Below are positions 44,728 to 54,465 of a stretch of 64,000 bases of DNA, piece after piece (the first letter of the stretch is position 1; every line of letters begins with the position of its first letter). Source of the DNA: DATARH01 sp963789255. GTDB lineage: Bacteria > Pseudomonadota > Alphaproteobacteria > ATCC43930 > CGMCC-115725. A program made the position numbers and the translations under genes. The stretch covers positions 248,001-312,000 of the forward strand of contig CAWBJW010000003.1 of NCBI GenBank assembly GCA_963789255.1, in the 5' to 3' direction. Under the pieces are notes generated by a model. The model searched no databases. It was not told where the DNA came from and was given only the letters and a program-made list of their open reading frames with translations.

Positions 44728-47700
44728 TCATCGTCGCGGTACCCTTGCCGTTCGATTGTCTTGAGGGTCACGTGGCTGCCTGCGGCGTCCATCGGACGGT
44801 GTCTTGGTTTTGGCCTTGGACTGAGGCTCGGGCGCGGCCTTGGCCTCAGGCGCCTGCGCGGCCTCGTTGGGTTCGCGGGCCTGGGCGATAGCCGCGGCGA
44901 TGACCCGCCCGGCATCCTCCGGGTCTTTGACAAGGCCAGCCAGGAGGAGGTCGCCGAGCGTCGTGTTGAGCAGGGTCGCGCCGCCGGTGTGCTCTTCAGG
45001 CTCGGCCTCGGCCTCGGGCTGAGGCTTGGCGGCCGCGTCAGGCTTGGGCGCGGCATTCGCCTCAGGCTGAGGCGTGGCGTCCGCGTCAGGCTTGGGCTCG
45101 GCCTTCGGCTGAGGCGTGGCGTCGGCGTCAGGCTTGGGCTCGGCCTTCGCCTTGGGCTGAGGTGTGGCGTCGGCGTCGGGCCTGGGCTCAGCTTTGGCTG
45201 CAGGCTTGGGTCCGGCTTTGGCTACAAGCTTTGGTTCTGCTTTGGCTTCGGGCTTGGGCATGGCTTTGGCTCCGGGTGCAGGCACGGCTTCGGGCTTGGT
45301 CTGGGCTTTGACGGGATCGAGGATCCGATAGGCGAGCAGCTTCACGGGGTCGGTCACGAGGAACCACGCCAGAGCATAGCCCCAAACGAAGGCTGCCCAG
45401 CCCCAGCCGAGAGGTATCATAAACACCCCATAAACCGCGATCAGGGTCGCCAGCATTTGCGTGCCGAGCACGGCCATCCATAAAATCCGCGCCGGGCGGA
45501 TCGACCAGAACGGGCCGCGCGTGCGAGTTTGGAAGATCGTCAGATGCCCGGCCGCCGACAGCATCAAATACATCATCGTCTGCAGATGCGGATGGTTGAG
45601 GTGAAACACGCGGTCGCCAAGGTAAAACAGGCCGAACGCGGCGATCGGGCCGACCAAGCCCAGCACCGTGGCAATCCCCAGCACGAGGCGCATGTTCCAC
45701 GCCTCGGGCGCGTCCTTGTAATGAACGTTGTCATAGGCGATCGACAGGATGGCGCCGTCGTTGAGCAGCGCCAGCATCACGATCATCACCGCCGTCAAGG
45801 GGTAGAAGTTGAAGACCAGGATCGCCAAGGTCATGAACAACAGCACGCGCAGTGTCTCGGCGATGCGGTATATCGCGTAGCTGTTCATCCGCTGGAAGAT
45901 CTTCCGGCTTTCCTTGATCGCGTCGATGATCACCGACAGGCCGGGCGTCATCAGCACGATGGCCGCGGCCGCGCGCGCCGCGTCGGTCGCGCCGGACACC
46001 GCGATGCCGCAATCGGCCTTCTTCAGTGCCGGCGCGTCATTTACCCCGTCGCCGGTCATGCCGACGATGTGGCCGCGCATTTGCAGGTCTTCGACAATGT
46101 GGAACTTGTGTTCGGGGAACACCTGGGCAAAGCCATCGGCGCTTTCGATCGCCTTGGCCACCGCCGGCGTTTTTTGCTGCTTTTCGTCGCCCAGGGTGGC
46201 GGCATCGAGGATGTTTGTGCCCATCCCGAGTTTCTTGGCGGTTTCCTGGGCGATGGCGAGCGCATCGCCGGTCACCATCTTGACCTTCACCCCCATATGC
46301 TGTGCGGTTGCAATCGTTGCCGCTGCATCGTCCCGTGGCGGATCGAACAATGGCAACACACCCAGAAACTGCCATTGACCGTCGCCCTCGGCCCGCGCCA
46401 CGCCTAGTGAGCGAAACCCGCGTGCCGCGAATTCGTTGACCGCCTGGTCGACGGCGGACTTGACCTCTCCGGCATTGGCCGACAACGCCAGGATCACCTG
46501 CGGCGCGCCTTTCGTCACTTTGAACGCTTTTCCGTCCGGGCCCTTGACTTCGGCCTCGGTGCGCTTGTGCACCGGATCGAACGGCTGGAAATGGCCAACC
46601 TGGTAAGGCTTTAACGCCTGATTGTCCTTCAGGCCGCCCAGCACGGCCAGATCGATCGTGTCGTTATTGTCCGCCCGTGAGGCCAGCGCGCCGGCGAGGA
46701 TCACCTGTTCGGCGGGGATGTTGTTTACCCCGAACGGGTCGCCCAAGCTCAGCTTGTTCTGGGTCAGGGTGCCGGTCTTGTCCGCGCACAGCACGTTGAC
46801 GCCCGCCAATTCCTCGATCGCCACCAGCCGGGTCACAATCGCCTTTTTCTGCGCGAGCAGGCGCGCGCCGACCGCCATCGTCACTGATAATACGGTCGGC
46901 ATCGCCACCGGGATCGCCGCCACCGTCAGCACCAGGGCAAACTGCAACGTGGTCAGGATCGGGTCGCCGCGGAAGATCGCGACGGCGACGATCGACGCGA
47001 CCATGACCACCGCCAGCATGATCAGGTAATTGCCGATCTTCAGCACGGCGCGCTGAAAGTGGCTGACGGTCTTCGCCCCCTGCACCAGCTCCGCGGTCTT
47101 GCCGAAATAGGTGTGCGCGCCCGTGGCATAAACCATTGCGCCGATCTCGCCCTGGCGGATGATCGAGCCGGAGAATATCGCCTCGCCGGTTTTGCGCGTG
47201 GCGGGCAGCGACTTTCCGGTCAGCGCGGACTGATCGACCTCCACCGGGTCGCCGTCCAAGAGGCGTGCATCCGCCGGCACGATGTCGCCCAAACGGACGC
47301 GGATCACGTCGCCCGGCACCAGTTCGCGCGCCGCCGGGGTGACCCACTTCCCGTCGCGTATCACCCGGGCCTTGATCGCCAGCGTCGCCTTCAGCGCGGC
47401 GATGGCGTTGCCGGCCTCGTGCTCTTCCCAAAACCCGACCATGGCATTGGCCACAAGCAGAACCAGGATGATGCCGAAATCCGGCCAATGCCGGTCCACC
47501 GCCGACAAGACCACCGCCACTTCGATCATCCACGGGATCGGACCCCAAAAATAGCTGAGAAATTTCAGGATCTCATTGGTCTTCTTTTCCTCGATCTCGT
47601 TGGGCCCGTATTGGCTGAGCCGTTTCTGGGCCTCGGCCTCGCTGAGGCCGTCTGGCGACGATCCCAATTTCTTCTCGACCTCCGCCAGCGGCAGAGTTTT

Positions 47701-47826
47701 TAAATCGTCCTTCACATCGGGTTTCGATCCCGGCTTGGGCGCGGCTTTGGTGTCAGCCTTAGGTTCGACTTTAGCTTCGGGCTTAGAGACCGGAGCCTTG
47801 GACTGGTCGGCTTTGGGATCCGTCAT
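44728..47826 (-). CDS. P3A-type plasma-membrane proton-pumping ATPase with Lys/Pro-rich ends
   Basis: A 1032-residue intact P-type ATPase. Motifs: actuator LTGKSLPATRK, membrane helix AAIPVAMPTVLS, phosphorylation site LCADKTGTLTQNK, nucleotide domain KGAPQVILAL and hinge MTGDGVNDAPALKKADCGIA. P3A pumps export H+. Both ends carry low-complexity Lys/Pro/Glu/Ala repeats: residues 4-40 (PKADQSKAPVSKPEAKVEPK) and about 170 C-terminal residues of KAEPKPDADATPQP units. The tail beyond the last membrane helix replaces the usual short end. The last residues may be frameshifted. It is the distal gene of the carbohydrate cluster. Confidence 0.93.
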   Translation of the reverse strand: MTDPKADQSKAPVSKPEAKVEPKADTKAAPKPGSKPDVKDDLKTLPLAEVEKKLGSSPDGLSEAEAQKRLSQYGPNEIEEKKTNEILKFLSYFWGPIPWMIEVAVVLSAVDRHWPDFGIILVLLVANAMVGFWEEHEAGNAIAALKATLAIKARVIRDGKWVTPAARELVPGDVIRVRLGDIVPADARLLDGDPVEVDQSALTGKSLPATRKTGEAIFSGSIIRQGEIGAMVYATGAHTYFGKTAELVQGAKTVSHFQRAVLKIGNYLIMLAVVMVASIVAVAIFRGDPILTTLQFALVLTVAAIPVAMPTVLSVTMAVGARLLAQKKAIVTRLVAIEELAGVNVLCADKTGTLTQNKLSLGDPFGVNNIPAEQVILAGALASRADNNDTIDLAVLGGLKDNQALKPYQVGHFQPFDPVHKRTEAEVKGPDGKAFKVTKGAPQVILALSANAGEVKSAVDQAVNEFAARGFRSLGVARAEGDGQWQFLGVLPLFDPPRDDAAATIATAQHMGVKVKMVTGDALAIAQETAKKLGMGTNILDAATLGDEKQQKTPAVAKAIESADGFAQVFPEHKFHIVEDLQMRGHIVGMTGDGVNDAPALKKADCGIAVSGATDAARAAAAIVLMTPGLSVIIDAIKESRKIFQRMNSYAIYRIAETLRVLLFMTLAILVFNFYPLTAVMIVMLALLNDGAILSIAYDNVHYKDAPEAWNMRLVLGIATVLGLVGPIAAFGLFYLGDRVFHLNHPHLQTMMYLMLSAAGHLTIFQTRTRGPFWSIRPARILWMAVLGTQMLATLIAVYGVFMIPLGWGWAAFVWGYALAWFLVTDPVKLLAYRILDPVKAQTKPEAVPAPGAKAMPKPEAKAEPKLVAKAGPKPAAKAEPRPDADATPQPKAKAEPKPDADATPQPKAEPKPDADATPQPEANAAPKPDAAAKPQPEAEAEPEEHTGGATLLNTTLGDLLLAGLVKDPEDAGRVIAAAIAQAREPNEAAQAPEAKAAPEPQSKAKTKTPSDGRRRQPRDPQDNRTARVPRR
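45040..45195 (-). repeat. In-gene tandem repeats encoding KPDADATPQP units
   Basis: Several near-identical 30- to 36-bp units based on CAGGCTTGGGCTCGGCCTT and GGCGTGGCGTCGGCGTC (plus-strand reading) encode the C-terminal tail of the proton ATPase. Copy number is likely to vary between strains and is at risk of misassembly. Confidence 0.75.
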
Positions 47827-47890
47827 GGCCGTTCTTTCTGTCTATGCTGTGCCGCAGGTTTCGAGTGATGCGGGAAAGACGTAGTGATGC

Positions 47891-48913
47891 TCAGGTGCTT
47901 TCCATCGCGGCAGTGTATTCGCCGCGACGAGCCGCCCGGTTGCAGGCGGCTCGGTGATAAAGAGCTCGCTGCGCCGCCGACACGTGAGCCTCCTCGCCGC
48001 GCCAAATCTCCAAAGCCGGTTGCTGGATCGCGCGGGCGAACGAAAACGCCACCGCCCAGGGCAGGCGCGACTTGAACCTGACATTCATCGCGTTCAGGCG
48101 AGCGGAGGCAAGTTCGCCGGATTGCCCGCCCGACAGGAACGCGATCCCCGGAACGGCAGCAGGGACGGCGCGCAGCAGACACTTCACCGTGGTGTCGGCC
48201 ACCTCATCCAACGCTGCTTGCTTGGGGCAAGCCATTCCCGGCAGCACCATGTTGGGCTTCAGGATCATCCCCTCCAGCATCACCCGTTGCGTGCAAAGCT
48301 GGGCAAAGACCGTGCGCAGGACTTCCTCCGTTATCTCGCGGCACTGCTCCAGCGTATGCTCGCCGTCCATCAGCACTTCCGGCTCGACGACCGGAACCAT
48401 CCCGGCTTCCTGGCACAATGCGGCGTAGCGGGCCAATGCCTGCGCGTTGGCCTCGACGCAACCCCGGCTGGGAATGCCATCGCCAATGGCGATCACCGCC
48501 CGCCACTTGGCAAAGCGCGCGCCCATTGCAGAGTATTCCGCGAGGCGGTCGCGCAACCCGTCGAGACCTTCGGTTATTTTTTCTCCAGGGTGTCCCGCCA
48601 TGTCCTTGGCGCCGGTATCGACCTTGATGCCGGGTATGATGCCCGCGCCGGCGATGGCCCTGGCGAAAGGCGTGCCGTCCCTCTTCCGCTGGCGGATCGT
48701 CTCGTCGTAGAGGATCGCGCCGCTGATGCACTCGCCGAGACCGGGCGTGGTAGCGATCAATTCCCGATAGGCGCGCCGGGTCTCTTCGGTCTGAGGAATC
48801 CCCAACGCCGCAAACCGTCTGTTGCAGGTTGGCGTGCTTTCATCCATCGCCAGCAGGCCCTTGTCGTCGGCGACCAGCGCCTGGGCGGTGTCGATAAGAT
48901 CTTGCGCCGTCAC
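47891..48913 (-). CDS. Class I fructose-bisphosphate aldolase
   Basis: An intact 340-residue Schiff-base aldolase. TAQDLIDTAQALVADDKGLL and AMDESTPTCNRRFAALGIPQ open the protein; GIIPGIKVDTGAKDM, RFAKWRAVIAIGDGIPS, VPVVEPEVLMDGEHTLEQC and MLEGMILKPNMVLPGMACP (Lys that forms the Schiff base) follow, with SGGQSGELASARLNAMN near the end. It cleaves or forms fructose-1,6-bisphosphate. The GTG at 48913 overlaps the phosphoketolase stop (GTGA), favouring it over the GTG at 48928. Confidence 0.93.
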   Translation of the reverse strand: MTAQDLIDTAQALVADDKGLLAMDESTPTCNRRFAALGIPQTEETRRAYRELIATTPGLGECISGAILYDETIRQRKRDGTPFARAIAGAGIIPGIKVDTGAKDMAGHPGEKITEGLDGLRDRLAEYSAMGARFAKWRAVIAIGDGIPSRGCVEANAQALARYAALCQEAGMVPVVEPEVLMDGEHTLEQCREITEEVLRTVFAQLCTQRVMLEGMILKPNMVLPGMACPKQAALDEVADTTVKCLLRAVPAAVPGIAFLSGGQSGELASARLNAMNVRFKSRLPWAVAFSFARAIQQPALEIWRGEEAHVSAAQRALYHRAACNRAARRGEYTAAMEST

Positions 48914-49540
48914 GCGGGGTTGCCCCACTTCCAGTTGCGGATTTCCGGCAGGTCCTGGCCGTGCTTGTCGATGTAATGCTTGTGCTCGATCAGCTTGTCC
49001 TGCATCTCCTGCTTCAGGTATGCCCCCCTGGTGCCCAGATATGGCAGCCGGTCGATCACGTCCTGCACCAGGTGGAAGCGGTCGAGGTCATTCTGCACCC
49101 GCATGTCGAAGGCGGTCGTGATCGTGCCCTCTTCCTTGTAGCCGCGGACGTGGAGGTTGCGGTTGGTGCGGCGGTAGGTCAGCCGGTGGACCAGCCACGG
49201 GTAGCCGTGAAAGCCGAAGATGATGTGCTTATCCTTGGTGAACAACGAATCGTAGTCCGTTTCGTTCAGCCCGTGCGGGTGTTCGCTGGCAGACTGCAGC
49301 TTCATCAGATCGACGACATTGATCACCCGGATCTTCAGGTCGGGCAGATGCTGGCGCAGGATCGAAACCGCGGCCAATATCTCCAGCGTCGGCGTGTCGC
49401 CGCAACAGGCCATCACCACGTCCGGCTCGGCGTCCCGGTCGTTGCTGGCCCATTGCCAGATGCTTCAACGGCTGCGTCCATTCGCGTGACTCCGTGGGGG
49501 CGGCAACAAGGGCGGCGCAATCGATACGCCTCGCAGATCG
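48910..49540 (-). pseudogene. xfp: Phosphoketolase, C-terminal fragment only
   Basis: The C-terminal domain is intact: WASNDRDAEPDVVMACCGDT, PTLEILAAVSILRQHLPDLK, VINVVDLMKLQSASEHPHGL, IIFGFHGYPWLVHRLTYRRT, VRGYKEEGTITTAFDMRVQN and HYIDKHGQDLPEIRNWKWGN. Upstream of 49461 the frame breaks; REWTQPLKHL fits the same protein in another frame, and beyond about 49540 no phosphoketolase is recognisable. About 600 N-terminal residues with the TPP site are missing. A full enzyme would split xylulose-5-P or fructose-6-P to acetyl phosphate. GTGA overlap with the aldolase gene shows the original operon. Confidence 0.85.
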
Positions 49541-49791
49541 AGCCGACCCGCCCAAGCTGGGATCACCGGCATGACTTTAGCTGCGGCAAGCTCGCCGAGA
49601 GGAGCCTCGGAAACTACTCATCCCCCCGAGCCCTCGGGCGATGTGTCGCGGAGATGCGTAGTTTCCGAGCCTGCCGCGGTCGCGTTACCGGCTGCTACGG
49701 TTCAGAACATTCGCGTGCCGAAGCACCGGCGCGGTCACGCGAACTCGGGAAGGCCAGCCCGACGCGGGGAGTTCTGGAAGGAGCCTGCCTG
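49541..49791. other. Unassigned stretch between xfp and glk fragments with an inverted repeat
   Basis: 250 bp matching no gene I recognise. It contains CTCGGAAACTAC (49606-49617) and its exact inverse GTAGTTTCCGAG (49658-49669), with a GC stem (CCCGAG/CTCGGG) between. The 15-mer CTCGGAAACTACTCA recurs at 60287-60301. Possibly insertion-sequence ends or a small mobile unit. Confidence 0.5.
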
Positions 49792-50075
49792 TTGCTGATC
49801 GCGGGCGATATCGGTGGCACCACAACCCGGCTTGCGCTCGTTTCGCCGGAGCGCGGGCCCCGCAAATTCGTCGCCGAAGAGGAATTCCCCAGCACCGACT
49901 ACGAAGGCCTGCAGCCGATCGTCGAGGCGTTCCTGGCCAAGACCGGCGGCCATGCCACCACCGCATGTTTCGATGTGGCCGGCCCGGTGATCGCCGGGCG
50001 GGCGCATCTGACGAACCTGCCATGGGATCTTGAAGAAGCGGCGCTGTGCCGCAGCTTGAGGATTGGGCCGAGATT
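49792..50075 (+). pseudogene. glk: Glucokinase, N-terminal fragment
   Basis: From a TTG at 49792 with GAAGGAG upstream: LLIAGDIGGTTTRLALVSPE (ATP-site DIGGTNxR-like loop), FVAEEEFPSTDYEGLQPIVE, ACFDVAGPVIAGRAHLTNLP and WDLEEAALCRSLRI. Homology stops near 50060-50075, where the minus-strand acetate kinase gene ends. About two thirds of glucokinase, including the substrate-binding and second-domain residues, is missing. It is the only gene of this cluster on the plus strand. Confidence 0.85.
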
Positions 50076-51277
50076 GAGTCTTACCGGTAACGGACCTGGC
50101 GATCATGAGTTCCTCATCGGTGCGGATGACCCGCACCTTGACCGGACCGGCATCCGACGAGATCAGCGGCGCACTCTTCGCATTGCGCTGCCGGTCCAGT
50201 TCGACGCCGAGAAAGCCGAGACCGTCGCAGATCCGCTCGCGGACGGGCGGTGCGTTTTCGCCGATGCCGCCGGCAAACACCAGCGTGTCCAGCCCGCCCA
50301 ACGCCGCCGCGAATGCGCCGATCCATTTCCTGGCCTGGTAGCAGAACAGCGCGACCGCTTCGGCCGCTCGCACGTCTTTGGTCTCGCGGTCGAGCAGGTC
50401 GCGCATGTCGGAACTGGTCTGCGACACGCCGAGCAGCCCCGACTCGTGGTTGACCATTTCCTGGAATTGCGCCGCGCTCATCTGCTCGCTGCGCGCCAGG
50501 TAGGAGACCAGTCCCGGATCCAAATCGCCCGAGCGGCTGCTCATCACCAGTCCCGCCGTCGGCGTGAAGCTCATGCTGGTGTCGATGCTCTTGCCGTCGT
50601 GCACCGCAGCCAGGCTCGCGCCGTTGCCGAGATGGGCAAGGATCACGCGACCCGTCGCTGCTGCCGGATCGCCGAGACGTACGAGTTCCTCCATCAGGAA
50701 TTCATAGGACAAGCCGTGGAAGCCATAGCGGCGAACGCCCGCCGCCTCGTAGCGTCGCGGGATCGGAAGCAGACTGGCGACCCGCGGCATGGTGCGGTGA
50801 AACGCGGTGTCAAAGCACGCCACCTGCGGCAATGCGGGATGGCGCTGGCGGAACGCCTCTATCAACTCGATCTCGAACGGCAGATGCTCCGGATCGAAGG
50901 GACTGAACCGGCGCAGCTCCTCAATCATTTCCGCGGTGACTCGCTCCGGCTCACTGTAATCCGGCCCGCCATGCACCACTCGGTGGCCCACCGCGGTCAA
51001 TCCATCACGTCCGCTGTGCTCCTCGATCCAGTCCATCAGAACGACGACCGCCGCCGTGTGATCCGGCGCCGTCACCCGCCGCGAAAAGTTGTCTGCCGAG
51101 TTCGAGCCTTTGACCCGCAAGGTGGCCTCCGGCAGTCCGATCCGCTCAAGCTCGCCCGCGAGAGCCCGTCGGAGCGCGTCACCGAGCCTCGAACAGCGCG
51201 AACTTGATGCTCGACGAGCCGCCGTTGATCGTCAGGATGCGCGGGTCAGCGGATTTCACGGCCGACTCCTCCGTCAT
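50076..51277 (-). CDS. ackA: Acetate kinase (one frameshift, 3' end at a chimeric join)
   Basis: Makes ATP and acetate from acetyl phosphate. Starts at ATG 51277: DPRILTINGGSSSIKFALFE (AckA phosphate-1 motif). A break near 51185 is followed by GHRVVHGGPDYSEPERVTAE, LPQVACFDTAFHRTMPRVAS, RYGFHGLSYEFLMEELVRLG, ILAHLGNGASLAAVHDGKSI and LDTLVFAGGIGENAPPVRER (all ASKHA motifs). The end at RTDEELMIARSV meets the antisense glucokinase fragment; only the last few residues are affected. About 390 residues. Its start lies inside the end of the HAD gene, so they are co-translated. Confidence 0.92.
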
Positions 51278-51921
51278 TCTGCAATCCGAGCGAGGCCAGT
51301 TGCGCACACGTAGACCGGTAATCCGTGTGAAGAATGCTGCGAATCCCCAAACCCTCCGCGATCTGAACGAACATCGGGGTGTTTTCGATATAGACAACCT
51401 GCCCGGCCGGCACCTGGGCGATATCCAGCGTCAGCCGAAAGATGTCCGCGTCGGGTTTGCGGACGTGGACAAAGCAGGAGGAAATAAAAAAATCGACGAT
51501 CCCGCCCAGCTTGAACTTTCGAATCCGGTGCGCGTTCAGTTCGCGCGCTTCGTTGCTGACGACGGCGATCTTCAACCCATACCGGACCTTCGAGCTGAGC
51601 GATCAGCTCGATCATCTCCGGGTAAGGTTTCGATTGCGCGAACATGAAGCGGCGAAATTCGGCACGGGTGAACGGCCGCTCTTGGTAGAAGACCACCCGA
51701 CCGAGGTATTCTTTCAGTGTCAGCTTTCCCTCTTCGTAGGTGTCGAAGGTCAGGTGATGCCGATCCTCCATCTCGGCCAAGTCCAGCGAGAAGTGCGTCG
51801 ACGCCCGCAAGCGGGCAGAATGATCCCACCCGTTGGTGAGCAGGACGCCGCCAATATCCAGAAACAGGCAGGTGACCGCCGCCGCATTCTGTATCGTATT
51901 TTCTGGCGTCGAGCGGATCAT
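51246..51921 (-). CDS. HAD-IA family phosphatase (one frameshift)
   Basis: Starts MIRSTPENTIQNAAAVTCLF, with LDIGGVLLTNGWDHSARLRA holding the nucleophile Asp (D-I-G-G-V form), then AEFRRFMFAQSKPYPEMIEL. A break near 51590 is followed by KIAVVSNEARELNAHRIRKF (motif II), DFFISSCFVHVRKPDADIFR (Lys of motif III) and VYIENTPMFVQIAEGLGIRS (motif IV region). About 225 residues. The DxGGV form resembles YihX-type glucose-1-phosphate phosphatases, which would fit beside glycogen phosphorylase; that substrate is inference. The start overlaps the glgP stop as ATGA. Confidence 0.85.
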
Positions 51922-54465
51922 CGTTGCCACAGGATTCGTGCGTCCTCCAGCGGGATCGCGACGCCGTCGCAATGCGATATCACCCGTGCCGTATAGTCCG
52001 CTGATGGGCGGGCCGCAGATACAGAAGCTGTATAAACATAGCCGCCCGACGCGCCGGCCAGTTGGCGGGCGCGCTTCATCTCCTGCCGTACGGGAGGACC
52101 ACCCGTGACGCCGTCGGCGTAGAGCTCCACCTGGACCGCCTTGGGGTCGAGGTCATCGAGGTGGACCTGCACTTCAAAGACGTGCTGAGCGCCGTCGGTC
52201 TCAACGTTCACCTCGCCGAAGCGTAGTGCGGTCCATTTCAGGTCCAGAGCGTGCCGCCAATCAACAATTTGCACGCCGAATTGTCCTTTCTCGGCAGCCC
52301 GCTCACGGTAGGCCGAGGCAGCCGGGAGGTAATGTTGCTCGGTGTATTCGCGCACCGCGCGGTTGCTGGAAAAGCGCGGCGTCAACCGCGCCATGCTTTC
52401 CCGCATCCGCGCCGCCCAGGCGGCGGGGATTCCCCGCTCGTCGCGGGTATGGAACTCCGGGACCACCCTGCGTTCGAGCAGGTCGTAGAGGGCCTCTGCG
52501 TCGGCCGCGTCCCAGGCCGGATCGTCGCCATGTTCCTGGGCGTCCCCCAACGCCCAGCCCACTTCCGGCGTGTAGGCTTCCGCCCACCAGCCGTCCAATT
52601 CCGACAGATTGATGCCGCCATTGACGAGCACCTTCATGCCGCTGGTACCACACGCTTCCCAGGGGCGGCGTGGCGTGTTGACCCAGACATCCACTCCCTG
52701 CACCAACTGCTCGGTCAAGAGCATGTCGTAGTCATCGAGGAAGATCACATGGGCGCGGGCCTCGGGTCGCCGGATGAACTGCGTCCATTCCCGGATCAGG
52801 GCCTGGCCGGCTTGGTCCGCCGGATGAGCCTTGCCGGCCATAATGAGCTGCACCGGGCGCTGCGGGTTGGTCAACAATCGCAGCAACCGGTCCGAATCGT
52901 GCAGCAGCAGGTTTGGTCTCTTGTAGGTTGCAAAGCGGCGGGCAAAGCCCAGCGTCAACGCGTTCGGATCGAACAGATGCTTCGCACCGTCGACCGCCTC
53001 GGGCGAAGCGCCGGCCGCGGCCAGTTGCTTGGACAGCCGTTCGCGCGCGTATTCGACAAGCGCCGTTCTGGCTGCGCTGCGGAACTGCCACAGACTGGCG
53101 TCGGAGACACGACGAATGTCCTGCTCCAGGGTGTCGGTCGTCCCCAACCAACGATCCTTGCCACAGGCCTCCGTCCACAGATTTGTCGGCTGCCGCTGAG
53201 TCCCAACTCGGCATATGGACGCCGTTGGTCACGTGTGCCACGGGAACGTCGTCCACCGGCCAGTGCGGAAAGAGCGGCTCGAAGAGGCGCCGGCTGACCT
53301 CGCCATGCAGGCGGCTCACGCCATTCACCGCCCCACTGCCGCGGATCGCGAGATATGCCATATTGAAATTCTCTGAGGGGTCGTTCGGATTCTGGCGGCC
53401 CAGCGCCAGCAAATCGTCGAGCGTAATGCCGAGCTTCTGCGCGGCATACGCGCCGAGGTAGCGCTCGATGAGGGCCGGCGCGAAACGGTCAAAGCCGGCT
53501 GCCACCGCCGTGTGGGTGGTGAACAGATTGCCCGCTCGCGTTACGGCCAATGCAACTTCGAAGGGCTGCCCGGTCGCCTGCATGAAACTGCGCGCCCGTT
53601 CCAGCACGGCGAACGCAGCATGGCCTTCATTCAGATGACAGACTTCCGGCTCGATGCCGAGTGCGGCAAGCAACCGCCATCCGCCGATCCCAAGTACCAG
53701 CTCCTGCATCAGGCGCAGATAGGGCCCGCCGCCGTAAAGCTCGCTGGTAATCCCGCGGTACGGCGGGTAGTTTGCCGCATCGTTGCTGTCCAGCAGGTAA
53801 AGCTTCACCCTCCCGACCTGAACCTGCCAGGCACGCAGCCAGATCGGGTAACCCGGCAGGTCGAGCTGCAGCCGCAACCACTCCCCGTCCGGGCGGCGCA
53901 ACGGCGCGATCGGCAACTGTCCTGGATCGTTGTAGGGGAAGAGGGCCTGTTGCGCTCCGTCCTGGTCGATCGCCTGCCGGAAATAGCCTTGCTGGTAGAG
54001 CAATCCCACGCCGATGACGGGAACGCCCAGATCGCCGGCGGCTTTGAGTTGATCGCCGGCGACGTTGCCAAGCCCGCCCGAGTAGATCGGCAAGGCTTCG
54101 CTCAGCATGAATTCCATGCTGAAATACGCACCACCGCTTAGCGGCGATTGCGGGTAGGTCTGCTGAAACCACGCCGGTGCTTCCGCGGCATCGCGCCTGG
54201 CCTCTACGAGATCGTCAACGCTTTTGCGGAAAGCGCGATCGGCTAGATCACGCTGGAGCTTTTCCCGCGATACCGTCTGCAGGACGACCCAAGGGTTGTG
54301 CGTGAGCTCCCACAGCACCGGATCCAATTGCCGCCACACCTGGTCGGTGGCGTGGTTCCACGACGAACGCAGATCCAGGGCGAGCTCGGCCAGGGAAGCG
54401 AATCCCTCCACGTCCGTGGATAGAAGAATTTCTTTCGGGTGACTGATCCGCGGTGGCTCACTCAT
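51918..54465 (-). CDS. glgP: Alpha-glucan phosphorylase (one frameshift)
   Basis: Releases glucose-1-phosphate from glycogen or maltodextrin, using PLP. Starts MSEPPRISHPKEILLSTDVE. N-terminal domain: SGGAYFSMEFMLSEALPIYS, GGLGNVAGDQLKAAGDLGVP, then CHLNEGHAAFAVLERA and PVAHVTNGVHMPSW. A break near 53190 leads into TDTLEQDIRRVSDASLWQFR, GFARRFATYKRPNLLLHDSD and the PLP region with VNTPRRPWEACGTSGMKVLV NGGIN-type motif. Resembles the shorter 'alpha-glucan family phosphorylase' group plus a C-terminal beta domain. About 849 residues. ATGA overlap with pgm. Confidence 0.9.

Noticed and set aside
45040..45195. Possible minisatellite or CRISPR in the ATPase tail
   Set aside because: Contiguous in-frame units without spacers that encode the Lys/Pro-rich tail.
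48961..51207. A 748-codon plus-strand open frame
   Set aside because: It is a shadow over the phosphoketolase, aldolase-side and acetate kinase genes on the minus strand; only its 49792-50075 part (glucokinase start) has family motifs.
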